Positions 59,744 through 64,000 of a stretch of DNA of 64,000 nt are shown here, in pieces (position 1 is the first letter of the stretch; each line of letters opens with the position of its first letter). The stretch is from Paramecium octaurelia (Eukaryota; Ciliophora; Oligohymenophorea; Peniculida; Parameciidae), in NCBI GenBank assembly GCA_905182995.1, contig CAJJDP010000155.1:62001-126000 (forward strand). The letters are read 5' to 3'. Made by a program: the position numbers and the translations under genes. A model generated the notes under the pieces. The model saw only the letters and a list, made by a program, of their open reading frames with translations, made no database searches and was not told where the DNA came from.

Positions 59744-61040
59744 TCATATATCCTCCCTGATTCTCTCGAATACAGGGAATCTTGGTTTCCCATCATCAGT
59801 CAATCCATAATAAGTATAAGAAACTCTAGAACCAACCTTGGGAGGATCTTTCCTCAATTTGCTATTGAATCCGACTCCAATCTAAAATGTGATTCCTGCA
59901 TCTGTCTGCACCTTCAATGCTCCCAATTAATCCTTAAACTTACCCATACCACTGATGTGATCAATTACAGTGGCCTCTGAATCCATTGTGGTTTTGACCT
60001 TCAATAGCGTATTTGATCGTTTTCCTTCATATATGGATGATGGATCTCTCAACATCAATCCTTCTCCTCCTGCCTATTGAGCGAGTGCTAGTTCTTCTTT
60101 TAAATGCTCATAACCTCTACATACAACATGTGGAACATAAACCAAATGAGGATTCTTTATTTTTTCAATAGCCTTCTTCAATTTGGAGTATCGATTAACA
60201 AATGGCTCATCTAACAAAGGTGCATCAAAAACCATAAACTTGATGTCTTTCCAAGTCTTGTAATCAGGTTATTTCTTCTTGGCTATGCTAACCAATTTCT
60301 AAAATTGTCCCCTGTCAAGCCATAATTCTCCATCCAAATAAGTAGTTGGCCATCCTTCAACAAATGAAGTAGGGAAGTTTAAAGAGTTGCCAGTTCGAGT
60401 AAACATTTCACATCCACTCCAAATTATACGCATCCCATCCAATTTCTCAGACAATAAATAATTTGTAGGATTAATATTTTCGTTCCATTGTCCAGCCAAT
60501 AAACAAGCAATAGGTTTAGTGTCTCCAGGAGGACCTAAATCCAAGGTCTCCCCTAAATGAGTTCTGGCTCTATATTTTGGCCATTCTCCCACTAACTTCC
60601 CCTAAGTAGCATCATCTGTCAGTGCTACAACTGGTTTCCTCTGTTCTGGCAAGTTCACCTTCTTCAAAATCTTCTATTGCATCAAATCCTTTTTGGAAGT
60701 CGCAATCATTTTCTCCTAGAATTTTTATTCATTTGCTTTCAAGATATCATTGCTATTGATTTCTCTGAATCCCTTCTGTAATTTTTACTAGATTTAATCA
60801 CTCATCACTTCAATACCTCTTTCCATTGTTGGGAACTTAGTTAATGAGATTTCTATGGTCTCTTGTTATTCTAAGTTGCCGTTCAAAAATCCATTCCGAA
60901 TTTGAATTGTTATTGGTTTTAATGATATAAATTAGCAATGCCAAAACTGGTCATTCTTTATTAAGTACATCTCGGGACTTTGCTACTTTTTCATTATTCT
61001 TATAAATTTCAACTATCTTTTTTAAGATTTTCTTATACAT
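59744..61040 (-). CDS. ATP-dependent DNA ligase with N-terminal WGR-like region
   Basis: 424 residues, one 22-nt intron (60947-60968) that removes an otherwise in-frame TGA. The nucleotidyltransferase core shows motif I SEKLDGMRIIW (adenylated Lys near residue 190), MFTRTGNSLNFP (motif with the RxG arginine), YLDGELWL (motif III), FMVFDAPLLDEPF, GEGLMLRDPSSIYEGKRS (motif IV) and LLKVKTT (motif V). A short OB-fold follows (FQIGVGFNSKLRKDPPKVGS). Residues ~25-100 (FWHCQFISLKPITIQIRNGF) recall a WGR domain. The small size resembles kinetoplastid-type or viral-type ligases. Role: nick sealing in DNA repair. It ends 19 bp before VPS13. Confidence 0.9.
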
Positions 61041-61125
61041 TTAAAAATCATTTTAAAATTATTACTCCGCATCCCCCCAAATTAATATAATCCATTTATT
61101 TATTAGATAATAACATAAAATATTA

Positions 61126-62777
61126 TCAATCATCCCTCTCCTCATAAACTACTGGAGTCATTGAGGATACTTTATTCTCTATTTTCTCAAATTTCATTTT
61201 TTGTTTTCCAGAATCCTGAGAAGGACTCAAATTTTGTCCCTCCATTTCTATTGAGTCATTCTCAACCATCTCATTGTATTTGACAAAATTTTCATATTTC
61301 CTGAATTCTCTACACACCTAACAGATTAACATCAGAAACCCAAGGCCTAAGATAAATGCAATCACATATATTAAGATAATGTAATAATAACCTCCACCTC
61401 TCGTAGGAGGGATGAAATTAATTGTGTACGTTTTCTATATTTAGCAGTACTCCCCCTTTGTAATATTAAGATTATCGGGACATATCGTAGATTTTTGCTT
61501 GTAAACAAATGTTGTCGAAAGTCTCTCAGTATAATTTGCCTAGCAAACGATTAAACTCGGAGACTAGTATTTGAATAAACATTTACTTCTCTGATGGAGG
61601 AATAGAAGAATCTATGCTTGGTGAATCCAAAAATAATGGTCTTGTTTTTATAATCAATATAATCTAATTGTTACAGATTTGGAATGATGATTGAGTTGAA
61701 TGACTAATTACTATACTTTTGAGGTAAGGAGTGTCTTTACACTTGATGGCCATTCTAGCCTAGGATAATCACATATTTATTCAGTATATCTACATCTTGC
61801 ACATCCTTAAAAGTGTTATATTTATTGATTTATCTGTATGTGTTGTTTGTTAAATCCAATTCTAATTCATTTACAGATGAAAATGTAGGTTGGTGTCTGA
61901 TGATGATTAAAACAGACTATTTTATATCAAAGATATCTCCAACCAAGGGGATGGTTCCCAATTTAGTATTCTAGGAGATCAAGGTTGTAACAGAATTATA
62001 CACAAATTGTTAGACACCAACACTCTTATCTAAGACATAGATGGTATAGATTTGATCTTGGCTTTAGGAGAACACTTTGATGTCCACCACATTTTAAAAT
62101 TGGCTACTTGTTTAACCATTCACAATCCAAGGAATCGATTAAAAATTCTTCTCCTTAAATTAATATATCGAAATGCCCAATTTCCCCATAGCAATAAACA
62201 TTATGTCATTGACTGTAGTTACACTTGAGATTTAATCCACATTGAATTGGTCATACAACTTTAATTTTAGGGAATCTTTAAACACATCTGTGTTATTTGA
62301 GAGTTAGAATGCTAATGTTTCTTAATCTGCTATTATCACTAACACTCTATTTTTACTAAAGTATTGTAAATGTACCTTTTTTGTGGTTGTAATGTTTATC
62401 TGAATTGAACTTCCTAAAGTGATTGTATTGGTAATCAGTAAATGTTATAATTTACCTTATCGAGTTAAAACAATAGATCCATTTTTAATTGTGACAGCAG
62501 CTATGATTTCATCTATTTGTCCACTTAAATGACCTTCTTCATAATGTTGAACAAAGAAAGTTTCATTAAAAGATTCAACAATGTCTACATTTAAACCAGA
62601 ACTTTGCACTAACTGTTGTTTAGTGAAATGGCAAGGTTAGAATGACTTATCCTAGTATTCCATTTCCTAGAAAAATATTTCGCCAAATTGTTCAAATCTG
62701 TCAATTATTTTTTCAGAATCAGCAGAGATATTATATTCCTAACTTTGCACAATTGTGAGTAATAACAAAATTATCAT
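61126..62777 (-). CDS. Type I membrane protein with large ectodomain, 542 residues
   Basis: ATG 62777, one 23-nt intron (61564-61586), TGA 61126; phases agree. A signal peptide (MIILLLLTIVQS-like) starts the chain. The ectodomain (~440 residues) has repeated hydrophobic strand patterns such as VTTVNDIMFIAMGKLGISIY, consistent with a beta-propeller. One transmembrane helix follows (YYYIILIYVIAFILGLGFLM), then a ~70-residue cytosolic tail with EFRKYENFVKYNEM. It is paralogous to the neighbour at 62814. Function unknown; a cell-surface or endomembrane receptor is inferred from topology. Confidence 0.8.
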
Positions 62778-62813
62778 TATTTATTTATTATAATAATATA
62801 TATCACACATTCA

Positions 62814-64000
62814 TCAAACTTGCGGCAATCTAGATATATTACTGATTATCGAAAACTATGAGGAATGTGTTCCAGTTTAATTAAATTTAAAATTCTTATT
62901 TGGACTTTCAAATGTTTCAAGAGTAATCTCGTTTGACTTTTGAACATTGAAATCTAAGCCATCAACAAATTTATGATATTTCCTAAATTCTCTGATTAGT
63001 ACAACCACAATTGAAATAAAGGCTGATGCAACAACGAATAGAATTAAATAAACTAAATACTTTTACTCTGTCGTAATTATTGGCTTGATTGATTGTATTA
63101 TATATTCCTGATTATAAGTGCATATGCCAGTTTCCTTTTTAGTGCATTCCGAAATATGTGAATAGCTTAACTCAACCTATTATTCCTGCTCAAAGTAACA
63201 ATACAAGTAACTCTATTTCAACTCCAACTTGGAAAAGTAAAAGTTATGTAGACTAACACCAATCAGATACAATGACCCTTAAGTTTTGATGAAATTCAAT
63301 TTAATCAACGAAGGCATAATAAATCTTTGTTATTTGATTTGAAATGTTGATGGAATTGAGTGAAATATCACTGTGTTTCCATTTTGACCCAAAGTGATGG
63401 CAATATGATCTAAGATCTCAATATCAACGATAATGTAATTGATTACATGTTTATTTACTTGCTTCCAACTAAAGTCAGAGTAATTCAATTAAATTTCTTA
63501 AATAATTGTTTATTAATCCTAGAAACGAGCAATCATCATTGTATTATTGTAAATATCAATAATATCTCCAGAAAATGGTATTGCATCTAGTTATTCATTC
63601 CTATAAATCAAAGTAGATTTGGGATTGTATATGAAGGATGTGACTCCCAATTCATAATCAAGTAAATAAATAAAATATACATCAGATTGATGAAATACTT
63701 TCAGATCAGTTGCATTATTGATTGAATACTCAAAATCTATTGAACCTAGCACTTATCCATTCAATTAAAATATGTGTAAGCCTCCTACTCCCATTGCAAT
63801 AAACAACATATTATTAACCACAGCCACACTCATGATTTTTATAGTGTTGAAAGATTCGTAAATTCGAAAGGATTTCAAAAATATCTTATCAGATTGAGCA
63901 CCTATTGTGAGACCTATAGTATCTGAATACATGATAATAATAAGTTGGTTCTAAATTATCTCCATAAATACGGGATACTACAAGATGGTTAAATTAATAT
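62814..64000 (-). CDS. Type I membrane protein, paralogue of 61126-62777, 5' end outside window
   Basis: The 3' ~395 codons of a gene that continues past the window edge. The ectodomain has the same strand pattern. A transmembrane helix (YLVYLILFVVASAFISIVVV) is followed by LIREFRKYHKFVDGLDFNVQ, matching the EFRKYxxFV juxtamembrane motif of the neighbour. Tail ends SRLPQV at TGA 62814. The two genes are 36 bp apart and in tandem, consistent with local duplication, but they are now well diverged. Confidence 0.75.

Noticed and set aside
60940-60968. In-frame TGA in the DNA ligase gene, at first read as a Trp position
   Set aside because: A canonical 22-nt intron removes it and the spliced frame enters protein-like sequence.
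61550-61567. A 17-nt intron in the type I membrane protein gene
   Set aside because: A canonical 23-nt intron 61564-61586 resolves the same frame change.

Overview
The window looks like macronuclear DNA of an oligohymenophorean ciliate, most likely Paramecium or a close relative. TAA and TAG are read as glutamine even at invariant positions, for example in UPF1 helicase motifs, and TGA is the only stop. Introns are 22-30 nt, GT...AG. Genes are AT-rich, lie on both strands and are usually tens of bases apart. I saw no rRNA, tRNA, telomere repeat or transposon.

Region 1-9.5 kb is an accessory cluster of secreted, probably membrane- or GPI-anchored surface proteins. A minus-strand copy (1041-2201) and a plus-strand copy (3403-4695) form a large inverted repeat. 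Each is followed by a fragment of a MORN-repeat gene and then the 3' third of another surface gene. The antisense of the MORN fragment is open in frame with the surface fragment, giving a chimeric ORF. Most of this block is printed twice around a single N at 5625, which looks like an unmerged contig overlap. A 240-base gap and a decayed third copy follow.

Region 10-25 kb is a dense housekeeping stretch: a RING-H2 ligase, a cyclin, gamma-glutamyl hydrolase, an RRM protein, small membrane proteins, a ubiquitin E2, a thioredoxin-fold ER protein, coiled-coil proteins and a REEP/DP1 ER-shaping protein. Three minus-strand genes here overlap by ATGA. A second suspected assembly duplication sits around the single N at 22194.

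Region 25-44 kb holds the NMD helicase UPF1, a tandem PX-domain protein, B-box-like and RING zinc proteins, a CS-domain protein, a dual-specificity phosphatase and a large cysteine-rich multi-pass membrane protein with one frame break.

Region 44-64 kb holds a 2.1-kilo-residue coiled-coil protein, a 3056-residue VPS13 lipid-transfer protein, an ATP-dependent DNA ligase and two paralogous type I membrane proteins, the last cut by the window edge.

Many products fit two themes: ubiquitin tagging (two RING proteins, one E2) and membrane traffic or ER contacts (PX, REEP, VPS13, PDI-like). I see no operon-like logic beyond close packing. Start codons and 3n introns are inferred by reading and are the least certain part of the models.
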